The notes under the pieces: model-generated
Databases searched by the model: none
What the model was told of the DNA's origin: nothing
Seen by the model: the letters and a program-made list of their open reading frames with translations, nothing else
Made by a program: the position numbers and the translations under genes
From: Streptomyces cadmiisoli
Lineage (GTDB): Bacteria; Actinomycetota; Actinomycetes; Streptomycetales; Streptomycetaceae
Assembly (NCBI RefSeq): GCF_003261055.1
Contig: NZ_CP030074.1
Span: 806,001-870,000, forward strand
Direction of reading: 5' to 3'
Length of the DNA: 64,000 bases
In this document: piece by piece, positions 1 to 12,900 of the stretch
Layout: each line of letters opens with the position of its first letter
Numbering within the stretch: the first letter of the stretch is position 1

Positions 1-59
1 CCTTCAGCGTTGACAAGGACGAGGTAGTCGGCAGTGGTGTCCTCGAAGGGGTTGGTCAT
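1..59 (-). CDS. MbtH-like NRPS accessory protein (N-terminal 19 codons, cut by window edge)
   Basis: Reading the minus strand from the ATG at 59-57 gives a protein beginning MTNPFEDTTADYLVLVNAEG. This is the characteristic start of MbtH-family proteins (about 70 aa), which bind NRPS adenylation domains and are needed for their folding or activity. Only the N-terminus lies in the window. It starts 67 bases after the stop of the type II thioesterase and is on the same strand as the two NRPS genes, so it is the last visible gene of the operon. The biosynthetic cluster therefore continues beyond the left edge. Confidence 0.88.
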   Translation of the reverse strand, partial: MTNPFEDTTADYLVLVNAE

Positions 60-126
60 GATGATTTCCTTTCTTGGGCAGATGACGGCGCGGCCAGAGC
101 GGCTCGCCCCGGAACTCGCTCGGCGC

Positions 127-926
127 CTAGACGCCGAGCCTGCCGAGCACATCCGCGACAAGATCGCGGGCATGCTCGACCAGGTAGAAGTGGCCACCCT
201 CGAACGCACGGTTGGTGAAGGAGATTCGTGTCGCTTCCGACCACGCCGACACGAGGTCGGGCCCCAGCGCGGTGTCCTGCCTGCCGTAGTAGGCGGTCAA
301 CGGCGCGTTCACGGGCCGTACTACGGGTGCGACATGGTTCTCGAGCAGTCGATAGTCCGAGCGCACGGCTGAGAGGACGAGGTCGCGAAGCTCAGCATGT
401 GTGAAAGCCTCCGCGTCCATGCCGCCCAACTGGACGAGTTCGTCCATCAGTTCGTTGTCCTGGGCGTCCGCCAGTGACCTGGGTGGGCGCCGTTCCGGGC
501 CGGAGTAGCCGGATACCAGGAGGGCTGCCACCTGCGGACCACCGGCGGCCTGCAAGCGTAGAGCGGTCTCGTAGGCGACCAGCGCGCCCATGCTGTGTCC
601 GAAGAGCGCCACGGGAACTCCGCCGGCCTCGGCCGCGATGGCGCGTGCCAGTGGTGCGGTCAACTCGTCCATGGTGCGCGCCGGAGATTCGAGGAGACGG
701 TCTTCTCTGCCCGGATAGCGGACAGTTCTACTTCTGCGCCAGCGGGTACATGGTGTGCCCAAGGCCGGTAGAAGCTCGCAGATCCTCCGGCGTACGGGAA
801 GCAGATCAGCCTCATGCGCGGTGCTGGACTCGCGTGCCAGGTACGCAGCCATCGGCTCGTCGGCCCATGTCGCTGGTGGGACCGGTCGGGTCGTCGGACG
901 TCCGCCTCTGTCGTGCCGGTCATCAT
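127..926 (-). CDS. Type II thioesterase of the NRPS cluster, apparent -1 frameshift near position 720
   Basis: Editing thioesterase of the alpha/beta hydrolase fold, expected to clear mis-primed or stalled carrier domains. The start codon (ATGATG at 926-921) overlaps the NRPS stop as ATGA, so translation is coupled. The first frame encodes the typical N-terminus ending ...[19 protein letters not shown] and AEVELS. It then runs out of homology, while the family motif RYPGRED continues in another frame from 720 to the stop at 127. That frame holds the catalytic triad: Ser in GHSMG, Asp in YYGRQD and His in EGGHFYL. Joining the two frames needs one missing base near 720-722 and gives about 266 aa, normal for the family. 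Either the gene is recently broken or the sequence has a one-base error. The family is sure; the integrity is not. Confidence 0.82.
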
Positions 927-3900
927 GCCTCCCGCCAGTGCGAGATCGCCTGCCACACTCTGGCCAGCATGTCGGGGCGGGCCATGTCCTCGTGCGCGCA
1001 CGGCAAGTGGTACTGCGTGATCTCACCGGTCACGAGGTGTTTCCACCGGTCGGCCCCGCCGCTGAGCATGCCCTCCATCGACGGGATGAACAGTAGGCCG
1101 CCGTCGTATTCACGAGGGCTGTGAGCAGCGGCGATCCGAGCATTGTTGGCGACGATCCGCCGGAGAAGCGAGGGATCCGCCCGCGGCACCGTGGTGTCCA
1201 GCCCTGCTGCCTCAATCAGTCCCGCGATGGCGTCAGCCGACACCTCGGTCGCGTCAGGGTCGGTGAGGATCTCGGACGTACTGCCCGGGGCGGACGGATA
1301 GGCGTCCAGGATGACGAGAGCGGCGACTTCCGCGCCGCTTTCCCGGAGTCGGACGGCCATCTCCTGCGCGATCAGCCCGCCGAAGGACCAGCCCAGGAGG
1401 TGATAGGGACCGTCGGCCTGTACGGATCGGATGTGGTCGACGTAGGCGGCAGCCATCTCCTCGACGGACTCGTGCACCACGCCGTGCCCGTCCAGCCCGC
1501 TGGACTGTAGACCGTACAACGGGGTGTCGCTGGGCACGTGGCTCGCCAGCGGCGTGTAGCACCAGCTCAGACCGCTCACGGGGTGAACGCAGAACCAGGG
1601 TTCACGGCTGCCCTGGGTGCGAATCGGCAGGAGCACCTCACACCCGTCGTCCGTGGACCGCTGCAAGACGCGCTCCGCCAGCTTCGCCGCAGTCGGTGCG
1701 GCCATCACCGCCTGAAGGGAGAGGTCCATGTTCAGGGTCGCTCGGATGCGGCTGACCAGTTGTACGGCGAGGAGGGAGTGGCCGCCGAGTTCGAAGAAGT
1801 TGTCGTCCACGCCGACGTCTGGAATGCCGAGGACTTCGGCGAAGACGGCGCAGAGTGCCTTCTCCTGCGGCGTGGAAGGTCCACGTCCCACATTCGCGGA
1901 ACGCATCTCGGGGGCGGGTAGGGCGCGTCGGTCGAGTTTGCCGTTGACCGACAGCGGTAGCTCACCGAGCTGGATGAGCGCGGAGGGCACCATGTGTTCG
2001 GGCAGTACATGCTGCAGTCCCGTACGCAGGGCCGTCGTGTCGATCGTGTGGGTGTCTGTGGCGGGCACGATGTATCCGGTGAGGCGTTGGTCGCCTGGGG
2101 TGTCTTCTCGGACTACGACCGCAGCTTGGGCAACGGAGGAATCAGCGAGCAGGGCTGCTTCGATCTCTCCGAGTTCGACTCGCTGGCCACGGATCTTGAC
2201 CTGGTCATCGGTGCGGCCCAGGAACTCGAGCACGCCCTCGGAGTTCCATCGGACCAGGTCGCCGGTGCGATACATGCGCTCACCCGCCCTGCCGTAGGGG
2301 CACGCAACGAACCGCTCCGCCGTCAAGCCTCTGCGCCCCAGATAGCCACGCGCCAGCTGGACACCGGCCAGATACAGCTCTCCCGGGACGCCCGGCACCA
2401 CCGGCCGCAGAGCGGCGTCGAGGACGTAGACCTGCGTGTTCCACACCGGTCGACCGATCGGCACGGTCACCATGCCCGCGCCTGTGTCCGCGCCCGTCTT
2501 GCACGGCCATGCCGTGACGTCGACCGATGCTTCTGTCGGCCCGTACAGGTTGTGCAGCGGCACCCCCGGCAACACTGCCCCGAACCGAGCAGCCAGTTCG
2601 GCCGGCAATGCCTCGCCACTGCACACCACTGCACGTAGCCCTCCACAATTGGCGGCGGCAGGCTCGGTGAGGAACATGCGCAGCATCGAGGGAACGAAGT
2701 GGGTGACCGTGATCTGTTCGCGTGAGATGAGTTCGGCGAGGTAGGCCGGATCACGGTGCCCGTCGGGTCGGGCGACGACCAGCGTGGCGCCTTCCAGCAA
2801 TGGCCAGAAGAACTCCCACACCGACACATCGAAACCGAACGGTGTCTTCTGGAGCACCTGGTCCGACGCGTTGATCGGACACATTTCCTGCATCCATGCC
2901 AGCCGGTTCACGATGCCCTCGTGTGCGACGACCACGCCCTTGGGTTGTCCCGTCGAACCCGACGTGAACATCACATACGCCGGATGCCCAGGCAGCACAC
3001 CACGACCGGTCAGGTCCCCCGAACTGGCGCACGCCAGTGCCGCCACCGTTTCCGGAGCGTCGAGGACCACCGCCGAGGGCAACCACCCACCCACAGAAGC
3101 AGCCGTCACCACACACACCGGCTCCGCATCCGCCAGCAGACCCTCAACACGCTTCCGCGGATACCCGGGATTGACCGGGAGATAGGCGCCACCCGCCTTC
3201 AACACCGCAAGCAGCGCCACTACCAGATCCACGCCCCGGTCCAGCATGACCGCGACGACACTCTCCGGTCCCGCACCTCGATCCACCAGCACCCGAGCCA
3301 GCCGGTTGGCACGAGCATTCAACTCCGCATACGACAGCCCCACACCCTCGAACACCACCGCAGCAGCTTCAGGCGAACGCACAACCTGCGCCTCGAACAA
3401 CCCCGGCAAAGTGGCAGCAGACACCAGACGATCCGTGTCATTCCACTCCACCAGAATCCGAGCCCGCTCACCCCCACCCATCACGTCGACATCGGTCAGC
3501 GGTGTTCCAGGCGCTGTTTCCAGCGTGGCCACCAGCTGCTCAACAGCGGCGACCACTCGCTCGCCGACCGCGTCGGCATCCGCTCCGGTGCTCTGGCTGA
3601 TCAGCAAGAAGTTCTCGCCGTCGTCGTTGACCGAGAGCGTCAACGGGTAGTTCGTGACGTCCCGCGTGTGCAGCACCCGGATACCCGGAAAGCTCGCCAC
3701 CTCCGGTTCGGCCGCAGCGGCAGCCTGCCGGTAGTTCAGGAGCGAGGTGAACAACGGTGTCTGTGCCGCCAAGCCACTGGCGCGTTGGGCCAGGGACAGC
3801 GGGGCGTGCTCGTGCACCATCAGCTCGGCGAGTTGGTCCCGCATCGCGTGCACGGCATCAGTCACGCTCAAGCCGCCGGTGGTCAGCCGCACCGGCAGCG

Positions 3901-6900
3901 TGTTGATGAACAGGCCCGGGATGCGGTCGGCGCCGGCGCCGGCGTTCAGGCGTCCGAACAGGACGGTGCCGAACACCACGTCGTCGCGGCCGGCGAATGC
4001 AGCGGTGACACGGGCCCACACCACGTGGAAAAGGGTGGCGGCCGAGACACCCAGCTGTCGCGCCTGCGCGCGCAGCCGGGCAGAAGCCTCCGGTGACAGT
4101 CGGCGTGTCGACTCGGTCAGGGCCGTGCCGTCGCCGAGGGTGTCGACCACCCCGAACGGGGCGGTGGGCTCGGTGACGTCGCCGAGCAGGGCGCTGAAGT
4201 ACTGCTCATGCTCGTCGCGGGAGACCCGCAAGCGTGACTGGGCGACGAAACTGCGGAACGGCAGCGGGGCGGGCAGCCTGTCCTGCTGTCCCTCCAGGAA
4301 CGCGCGGACCTCGCCCAGCACCACTTCCAGGCCTGTGTGGTCGTCGATCAGGTGGTGGAGATGGAGGAGGAGCACGGCTCGTCCGCTCTCCGGAGCCGTG
4401 GTGACGTGGGCCCGGATCAGGGGCGCCACACCGATGGCCATGGCCGGCGGGCAGACGGCGAGCAACTGGGCCGCGAAGTCTGTTTCGTCCGCGGATGAGG
4501 GCGGTTCCACCGTCTCGACGGGAATCTCCGCCTGCCGGACGACAACTTGAACGGGCTCGCTCAGCCCTTCCCAGCAGAACGCCGTCCGCAGGATGTCATG
4601 CCGGTCCACGACGTGTTGCAGTGCTTCGAGGAACCGCTCGACGTGCGCGGAGGAGTCGAACTCGAGCATGATCGGAATGACGTACACGTCGGCCCCGTCC
4701 TCGGCCATCAGGTGATGGAAGAGGATGCCTTCCTGCAGAGGCGCCAGCGGGTAGATGTCGGCGATGTTCGCCGCACCGCCGGGAATCTGTCCGACGATCC
4801 GCTCGATGGCGGCAGTGTCCAGGTCGACGAGCGGCAACATGTCCGGTGTGATCGCGTCTGCGTGTGCGGGAATCAGGTTCGGTGGGACGTCCACCTCACC
4901 GCGCGCGCCGGCCCTGGCGAGTTCGGCCACGGTGGGCTGGGCGAACAGGGTGCGCACGTCAACGGCGATGCCGCAGCCCCGCAACCGTTCCACGAGCCGG
5001 ACCGCCAGCAGCGAATGCCCGCCCATCTCGAAGAAGTTGTCGCCGGTGCTCACGCTCGGCACGTCCAGCACTTCGGCGAACACGTCGCACAGCGCCTGTT
5101 CGCGCGCGGTGGCTGGAGCACGTCCCGCGCCGGTAGATGCCGCGTCAGGCTTGGGCAAGGCACGCCGGTCCAGTTTGCCGTTGGCCGTGAGAGGCAGCGT
5201 GTCCAGAGCGACCACCGATGCGGGACGCATGTGCTCGGGCAGCCAGTGCCGTACGAACGTGCGGATGTCCGCGGTGTCGACACTCTCGCCGGACGTCACT
5301 ACATAGCCGACCAGTCGCTGGTCGCCCGGAGAGTCTTCCCGCACCACCGCCGCCGCCTGGTTGACGGCCGGGTGGCGCAGCAGAGCGGCTTCTATCTCGC
5401 CCAGCTCGATGCGGAACCCGCGGATCTTCACCTGGTCGTCGGCGCGGCCCAGGTACTCCAGCTGACCGTCGGTGGTCCATCGCACGAGGTCACCGGTGCG
5501 GTACATCCGCTCTCCGGGCTCACCGAACGGACAGGCCACGAAGCGCTGCGCGGTCAGACCGGGTCGGCGCAGATACCCGCGGGCGAGTCCGGCTCCGGCC
5601 ACGTACAGTTCACCGGCCACGCCGGGAGCGACCGGGCACATGCCTGTGTCGAGGACGTAGAGCCTCAGGTCCGGGATGGCCTGACCGATCACGCCGACCG
5701 CTGTGGGGGTGTCGGCCGCCGCGGCGTTCATAGCCGCGTATGTGACGTGCACCGTTGTCTCGGTGATGCCATACATGTTGACCAGCACCGGGGCGTCGTC
5801 CGCGTGGCGGTCGTACCAGGGTCGCAGGCGGCGTGGGTCCAGTGCCTCACCTCCGAACACCACGTGGCGCAGCGCGAGCTGCCGCTCGGGTGCCTCGGCC
5901 TCGGCGACGATCAGCTGGTAGAACGCGGACGGAGTCTGGTTGAGCACGGTGACCCGTTCGCGGGCCAGCAGGTCGAGGAACTCCCGGGGCGACCGTGACA
6001 CCGTCGTGGGTACGACCACCAGCCGCCCGCCGTGCGCCAGCGCGCCCCACAGCTCCCACACGGAGAAGTCGAACGCGAAGGAGTGGAACCAGGTCCACAC
6101 GTCATCCGCCCCGAAGCGGAACCAGTCGTGGGTGGCCGAGAGCAGGCGCACCACGTTGGCGTGGGGCACGAGAACGCCCTTGGGCTGCCCTGTCGATCCG
6201 GACGTGTAGATGGCGTAGGCCGGATGGCCGGGCAGGAGCGGGCGGGAGCGTTCCGCGTCGGTGACGTCCGTGTCAGGTGTCCGGAGGAGCGTGGTGAGCG
6301 TCGCGGCGGAGTCGACGACGACCGCCTCCGAGCCCTGGGGCAGTCGGTCACGCAGGTCGTCGGTCGTCAGGACGCACGCCGGGCGGGCGTCCCCTGCGAG
6401 GTAGGCGATCCGTTCGTCGGGGTAGGCCGGGTCGATCGGCAGGTACGCGCCGCCTGCCTTGAGCACCGCGAGCAACGCCACGGCCAGTTCGATGCCACGG
6501 TCCAGCAGCACGCCCACGAGGGTTTCCGGTCCGACACCGCGCTGGATGAGCAGCCGGGCGAGCTGGTTGGCCCGACCGTTGAGTTGCGCGTAGCTCAGGA
6601 CGGCGTCCTCGCCGGACAGCGCAATGGCGTCAGGCGCAACGGTGGCCGCAGCCTCGAACAGCTGCGGCAGCGTCCGTTCCGCGGCGGCGGTCTCGACCGT
6701 GCCGTCGCAGGCGGGCAGCATTCGGCTGCGCTCCTGCTCGTCGAGGATTTCGATGCGCTGCAGGGACGTATCCGGTGCGGTTTCCAACGCGTCGACGAGG
6801 TTGCGCACCGTGGTGTCCAGCCAGCGGCACACCGACTCGGGGTCGATCGGCGCCATCGCCTGGGCGTTGATCGTGTACCCGGTGGTGGCGTCGTCGATGG

Positions 6901-9900
6901 AGACGGTGAGCGGGTAGTTGTTGATGTCCCTGGCCTGTATCACTTCGGCACCGTCCACGACGGTGGACACGCCGTCGCGGGACTGGGTGCCGTGCCGGTA
7001 GTTCAGCAGGGAAGTGAACAGCGGCGTCCGCGGCGGGACGGCGCTGGCCCGCTGGGCGAGCGTCAGCGGCGCGTGTTCGTGGATGAGCAGCTCAACCAGC
7101 CGGTCCCGCATGGCGGTGACCGCGTCCGCGACCGTGTTCGCGGTGTCCATGCGCACCGGCAGGGTGTTGATGAACAAGCCGGGCACCCGGTCCGCTCCGG
7201 ATCCGGCGGCCATGCGCCCGAACAGCACCGTGCCGAAGACGACATCGCTGCGTCCGGACAGCGCGGCGAGCAGCCGCGACCACGCGACATGGAAGATCGT
7301 CGCAGCCGTGACGCCGTGCCGGCGCGCCTGTTCGTGCAGGCGCGCGCCGAGCTCGGCGTCGAGGGGGCGAGTGGCCTCGGCGATGCCGCTGCCGTCGCCC
7401 AGCACGTCGAGGACGCCGAGCGGTGCGGTCGGCTCGGTGACGTCTCCGAGAAGTTCGGCGAAGAAGCGCTCGTGCTCGGCCACCGGCACCCGCAGTCGTG
7501 CGTTGGCGATGAAATCACGGAACGGCAGCGCCTTGGGCAGCAGATCTTGCTGCCCGGCCAGGTACGCGTTCACCTCGCCGAGCACCACCTCAAGTGCGGT
7601 GTGGTCCTGTATCAGGTGGTGTACCTGGAGGAGCAGGTAGGCCCCGTTGGCGGGCTCGTCCGCCACGTAGGCGCGCACCAAGGGCGCGGCGGTGATGTCC
7701 ATGGCGGACCCGCACACGGCCAGCAGGCCTTCGGCGACATCGGTGTGATCGTCGACAGTGACGGTGACGACGGGTATCTCGGCGTGCCGGACGACGACCT
7801 GCACGGGTTCTCGCAGCCCCTGCCAGAGGATCGCCGTGCGCAGAATGTCATGCCGGTCCACGACCGCCTGCAGCGCGGTGAGGAATGCCGTCAGTCGCTG
7901 CCGGGAGTCGAACCGCAGCACGGCCGGCAGGACGTAGGCGTCGTTGTCCGCCTCGGCCATCAGATGGTGGAAGAGGATGCCTTCCTGCAGCGGAGCCAGC
8001 GGGTAGATGTCGGCTATGTTCGCCGCGCCGCCGGGGATCCGTCCGACGATGTTCTCGATCTCCTGGGTGTTCAGGTCGACGAGGGTCAGCATGTCCGGGG
8101 TGATCGCGGCGGCGTCCGCCGGTATCAGGTTCGGCGGTACCGTCACCTCGTCCTGACCGGCGGCCGCGGCGAGGGCGGCCGGGGTCGGGCGCGCGAACAG
8201 GGTGCGCACGTCGACACCGATGCCGTGACCGCGCAGCCGTTCCACCAGCCGGACCGCGAGCAGCGAATGGCCGCCCATCTCGAAGAAGTTGTCGTCCACG
8301 CCGACGCCCGACACGCCGAGGGCTTCGGCGAACGCGGCGCAGATGAGCTCTTCCTGCGGGGTGCTGGGCCCGCGCCCTGATCCGGAAGCGGCGGACGGAC
8401 CTGGTGCCGGCAGCGCGCTCCGGTCCAGTTTGCCGTTCGCCAGGACCGGCAACGTCTCCATCGCGACGACCGCGGCGGGCACCGCGTACCCGGGCAGACG
8501 GCCGCGCAGGTGTTCGCGCACGGTCGCGGCGTCCACGGCCGCGTCGGAGGGGACCACGTAGCCCACCAGTTGCTGCTCACCACGGTCGTCCGTACGCACC
8601 ACGACGGCCGCGCGGCTGATCCCGGGACACGCCAGGAGCGCGGCTTCTACCTCGCCGAGTTCCACCCGGAACCCCCGCAGTTTCACCTGGTCGTCGGTGC
8701 GTCCGAGGAAGTCCAGCTCGCCGGAGGTGTTCCAACGCACCAGGTCGCCGGTGCGGTACATCCGCTCCCCGGGCGCGCCGAACGGGCAGGCCACGAACCG
8801 TTCCGCGGTGCGTGCCGGCCGGCCGAGGTACCCGCGGGCCAGCCCGGCACCCGCGATGTACAGCTCACCGGGCACGCCCGGGGGGACCGGACTGAGGCCG
8901 GCGTCCAGAACGTAGGCCCGGGCGTTGTCGACGGGCCGCCCGACCAGCGGCCGGGCCCCCTCCGCAACGGGGTGCCAGAGGGCGTCGATTGTGCACTCGG
9001 TGGGACCGTAGAGGTTGAAGCTCTCGACGCCGTGCGCGGATCTGAGCTGCTGCCACAGCGGTTCGCCGAGCGCTTCACCACCGGCGATGACGATGCCCGG
9101 CCTGTGCCGGCGCGGGTCGAGCAGGCCTGCCTCGACCAGCTGCCGCAGGTGGGTGGGTGTGCTGTCCACGACGTCGATCTGCGCGTCGCGGACGTGGCCG
9201 ACCAGCGCTTCGGGGTCGTGGCGCACCCCGTCCGGGACCAGGTGCAGTTCATGACCGGCGATCATCCACAGCAGGCTCTCCCACGCCGCGTCGAAACTCA
9301 GCGGGTAGGTCAGGGCCACCCGCAGCGGCCGGTCCGGGGCCGACGTCATGTGGGCGCGCTGGTGGTGGAAAAGGTTCACCAGGCCCTGGTGCGGGACGAG
9401 AACCCCCTTGGGCACACCGGTGGAGCCCGAGGTGTAGACCGCGTAAGCGGGGTGGCCGGGGTGCAACGGGCCATTACGGTCGAGGTCGGTGAGGTCGGTG
9501 TCGGCGAGTTCCTCCAGCCGCGCCAGCGTGCAGGGCGCGTCGAGCGCAAGGGCTGAAGAGACCCGGGACTGCCATGCTTCGGTGGTGAGTACGCGGACGG
9601 GCTGTGCGTCCTCGATCAGATACGCGATGCGTTCGTCCGGGTAGTCCGGGTCGATCGGCAGGCATACGCCACCTGCCTTCAGTACGGCCAGCAGTGCCAC
9701 GATCACGGCATCGGACCGGTCGAGGAGCACCCCGACCAGGTCCTCCGGCCCGACGCCTTGCTCCACCAGCAGTCGCGCGAGCTTGTTCGCACGGGAGTTG
9801 AGCTGTCGGAAGGTCACGCTGACGTCTCCGAACACCACGGCGGTGGCGTCCGGTGTGCGCGTCGTCTGTGCCTGGAGCAGATCCGGCACCGTGGCTTGCG

Positions 9901-12900
9901 GAAGAGTCCGAGTCGTGGTGTGCCAGCCGTCGACCAGCCGGCGACGTTCGGCTTCGTCCAGGACTTCCAGGCTACTGATCGGCAGGTCGGGCCGGTTCGC
10001 CGCGTCGGCCAGAAGGCGCCGGAAGCGCTCGCAGAAGCCCTGGGCCGTCGGCTGGTCGAACAGGTCCAGCGCATAGGTGAGTTCCCCATGAATGCCGGCG
10101 GGCGCCCCGTCCGCGTCGAAGGTCTCGGCGAGGTCGAAATCGAGGTCGAACTTCGCGGTACTGGGCGCCGTCCCGGCCGGGCCGACCGCGATGCCGGGCA
10201 GATCCAGCACGGGCGAGGTGAGGCCGCGCACCGCGAGCATCACCTGGAACAGCGGGTGGCGGGCAGTCGACCGGGTGGGGGCAAGGTCCTCCACCAGCCG
10301 CTCGAAGGGGAGGTCCTGGTGCGCGAAGGCGGCCAGACCGGTGTCGCGGACCCGGCTCAGCACCTGGCTGAAGCCGGGATCGCCGGACAGGTCGGTGCGC
10401 AGCACGAGCGTGTTGACGAAGAACCCGACGAGGTCTTCCAGCGCATCATCGGTACGGCCGGCGATCGGTGTGCCGATCGGGATGTCGGTGCCCGCGCCGA
10501 GCCGGGACAGCACGGCGGCGAGTGCGCCCTGGAGCACCATGAACACGGTCACGTCGTGGGCGCGGGCCAACCGCGTCACCGAGGCGTGGAGCACGGGGTC
10601 CAGTCGGAGCGGGATCGAACCGCCCCGGTGCGACGAGGACAGCGGGCGGGGCCGGTCAGCAGGTAGTGCGATCTCCTCGGGCAGGCCGACGAGTTGCGAC
10701 CGCCAGAAACCCAGTTGGGCGGAGAGCACGCTCGCGGGATCGTCCAGGTCGCCGAGGTGGTCCCTCTGCCAGAGGGTGTAGTCGGCGTACTGCAGGGGCA
10801 ACGGTTCCCACCGCGGCGCGTGGCCCGCGCGGCGGGCGGCGTACGCCTGCGAGAGGGCACGGGCCAGCGGGCCCAGCGACCAGCCGTCACCCGCGATGTG
10901 GTGGATGACGAGCACCAGCACGTAGTCGTCCGCGGCGACTCGCAGCAGCCGCAGGTGAATCGGTATGTCCGTGGTCAGGTCGAACACGTGCTCGGCGGCG
11001 GCCGTGACAGCGGCGGGCAGGTCGGTGGCGGCGATGTCACGCACGGAGACGCCGTCAGTGGCGCTGTGCGGAGGAAGGATGTGCTGGTACGGCTCTCCGT
11101 CCGCGACGCGGTACACGGTACGCAGGACTTCGTGCCGGGCGACCACGTCCGCGAGCGCCGCGTCGAGCATCTCGGGCACCAGAGCGCCCGTCAGCCGCAG
11201 CACGATGGGGATGTTGTAGGTCGTACCGGGCCCGTCGAGCTCGCCGAGGAACCACAGCCGCTGCTGCGCGTACGACAGCGGCAGCACGGCTGGACGCTCT
11301 TGAGGTGCCGGCGCCGACCGCGTGGTGTCCTCGGTGCCGAGCCTGGCGGCCAGTCCCGCCGCCGTGGGCGCATCGAAGACCGCGCGAATCGGGACCTCGA
11401 TGCCGAGCGTCGTCCGGATCCTGCTGGCCAGCCGCGTGGCCAGTAGCGAGTGGCCGCCCAGTTCGAAGAAGTTGTCGTCCACGCCGACCTCGGGCAGAGC
11501 GAGGATGGCCGCGAACACCTCGCACAGGTCCGCCTCGCGCTGAGTTGACGGCTTCCGGCCGGCACCGGACGGGGTGGTCGTCCGAGGCGCGGGCAGTTTC
11601 CCGCGGTCCAGCTTGCCGTTGGCCGTCAGCGGCAGCTCGTCCAGCACGACGACCGCGGAGGGCACCAGGTATTCCGGCACCCGGTCCCGCAGATACGCGC
11701 GGACATCCGTGGCGTCGGCGCCCGCGACGGGCACCACATAGCCGACGAGGTGCTGACCTCCCGCGGGGTCCGCACGAACGACCGCAGCGGCCTGGGCGAC
11801 CGCGGGATGTGCCAGCAGGGCGGCTTCGACCTCACCCAGCTCGACACGGAAGCCGCGGATCTTCACCTGGTCGTCCGTGCGACCGAGGAATTCCAGCACT
11901 CCCTCGGGACTCCACCGGACCAGGTCCCCACTCCGGTACATCCGCTTCCCGGCACCATCGAAGGGACAGGCCACGAAGCGCTCTGCGGTGAGCGCGGGGC
12001 GGTTCAGGTATCCCAGGGCCAGTCCACTGCCCGCGACGTAGAGTTCTCCGGGCGTGCCGACGGGTACCGGACGCAGCGCTGCATCCAGCACGTAGACCCG
12101 GGTGCCGCTGATCGGGCCGCCGATGGGCACAGGACGGCCGGAGTCCGCGTCGGTGGCGCGGATGTCATGGGTGGCGCTGAAGGTGGTGTTCTCCGTCGGG
12201 CCGTACCCATTGACGAGCCGCACTCCAGGCAGTTCCCGCAGCAGTGTGCGGCAGCGGTGCGGAGACAGCACGTCACCGCCGGTCAGCAGCACTCGCAAGC
12301 CCCGCAGCGCCTTCACGTCCGCGTCGACCACGTAGTGGAACAGGCCCGCTGTCAGCCACAGCACGCTGACGCCGTGCGCCGAGATGAAGCCGCGCAGCGC
12401 TGCGGCGTCGAGTACGCCGGAGGGCGCGACAGCCAGCGTGGCCCCGTTGAGCAGGGCGCCCCAGATCTCGAACGTGGCGGCGTCGAAGGACACCGAGGCC
12501 AGCTGCCCGATCACATCGTCAGGGCCAGGTGTGACATAGCCACCCTGACGGACCAGCCGATCCACCGCGGCATGCGGGACGAGGACACCCTTGGGCCGTC
12601 CCGTGGAACCAGAGGTGTAGACGGCGTACGCGGGGTGCCCGGGCAGCACAGACCCGAGGCGCTCGGCCGCCGTCAGGTTCGTGGCGGCCCGGTCGCGCAG
12701 TTCGGCGACTGTCTCGCTTGCGTGCACCAGGATGATGCGCTGCCCGGTGAGCGGCCGCTCCCGCAGGGTGTTGTCACCGATCACACACACCGGCGCGGCG
12801 TCGGCCAGCATGGCGTGCACGCGCTCGTCCGGGTATGCCGGGTCGATCGGCAAGTAGGCGCCGCCTGCCTTGAGAATGGCCAGCAGCGCGATCACCAGAT

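Noticed and set aside
700..740. Programmed ribosomal frameshift in the type II thioesterase
   Set aside because: No slippery heptamer or downstream structure is apparent, and such control is not known for this family.
2756..4096. Long plus-strand open frames opposite the NRPS genes (several of 300-1000 codons, for example 11750-14917)
   Set aside because: They lie antisense to continuous NRPS domains, show no domain of their own and repeat wherever the A domains repeat. They are shadow frames of GC-rich coding DNA.
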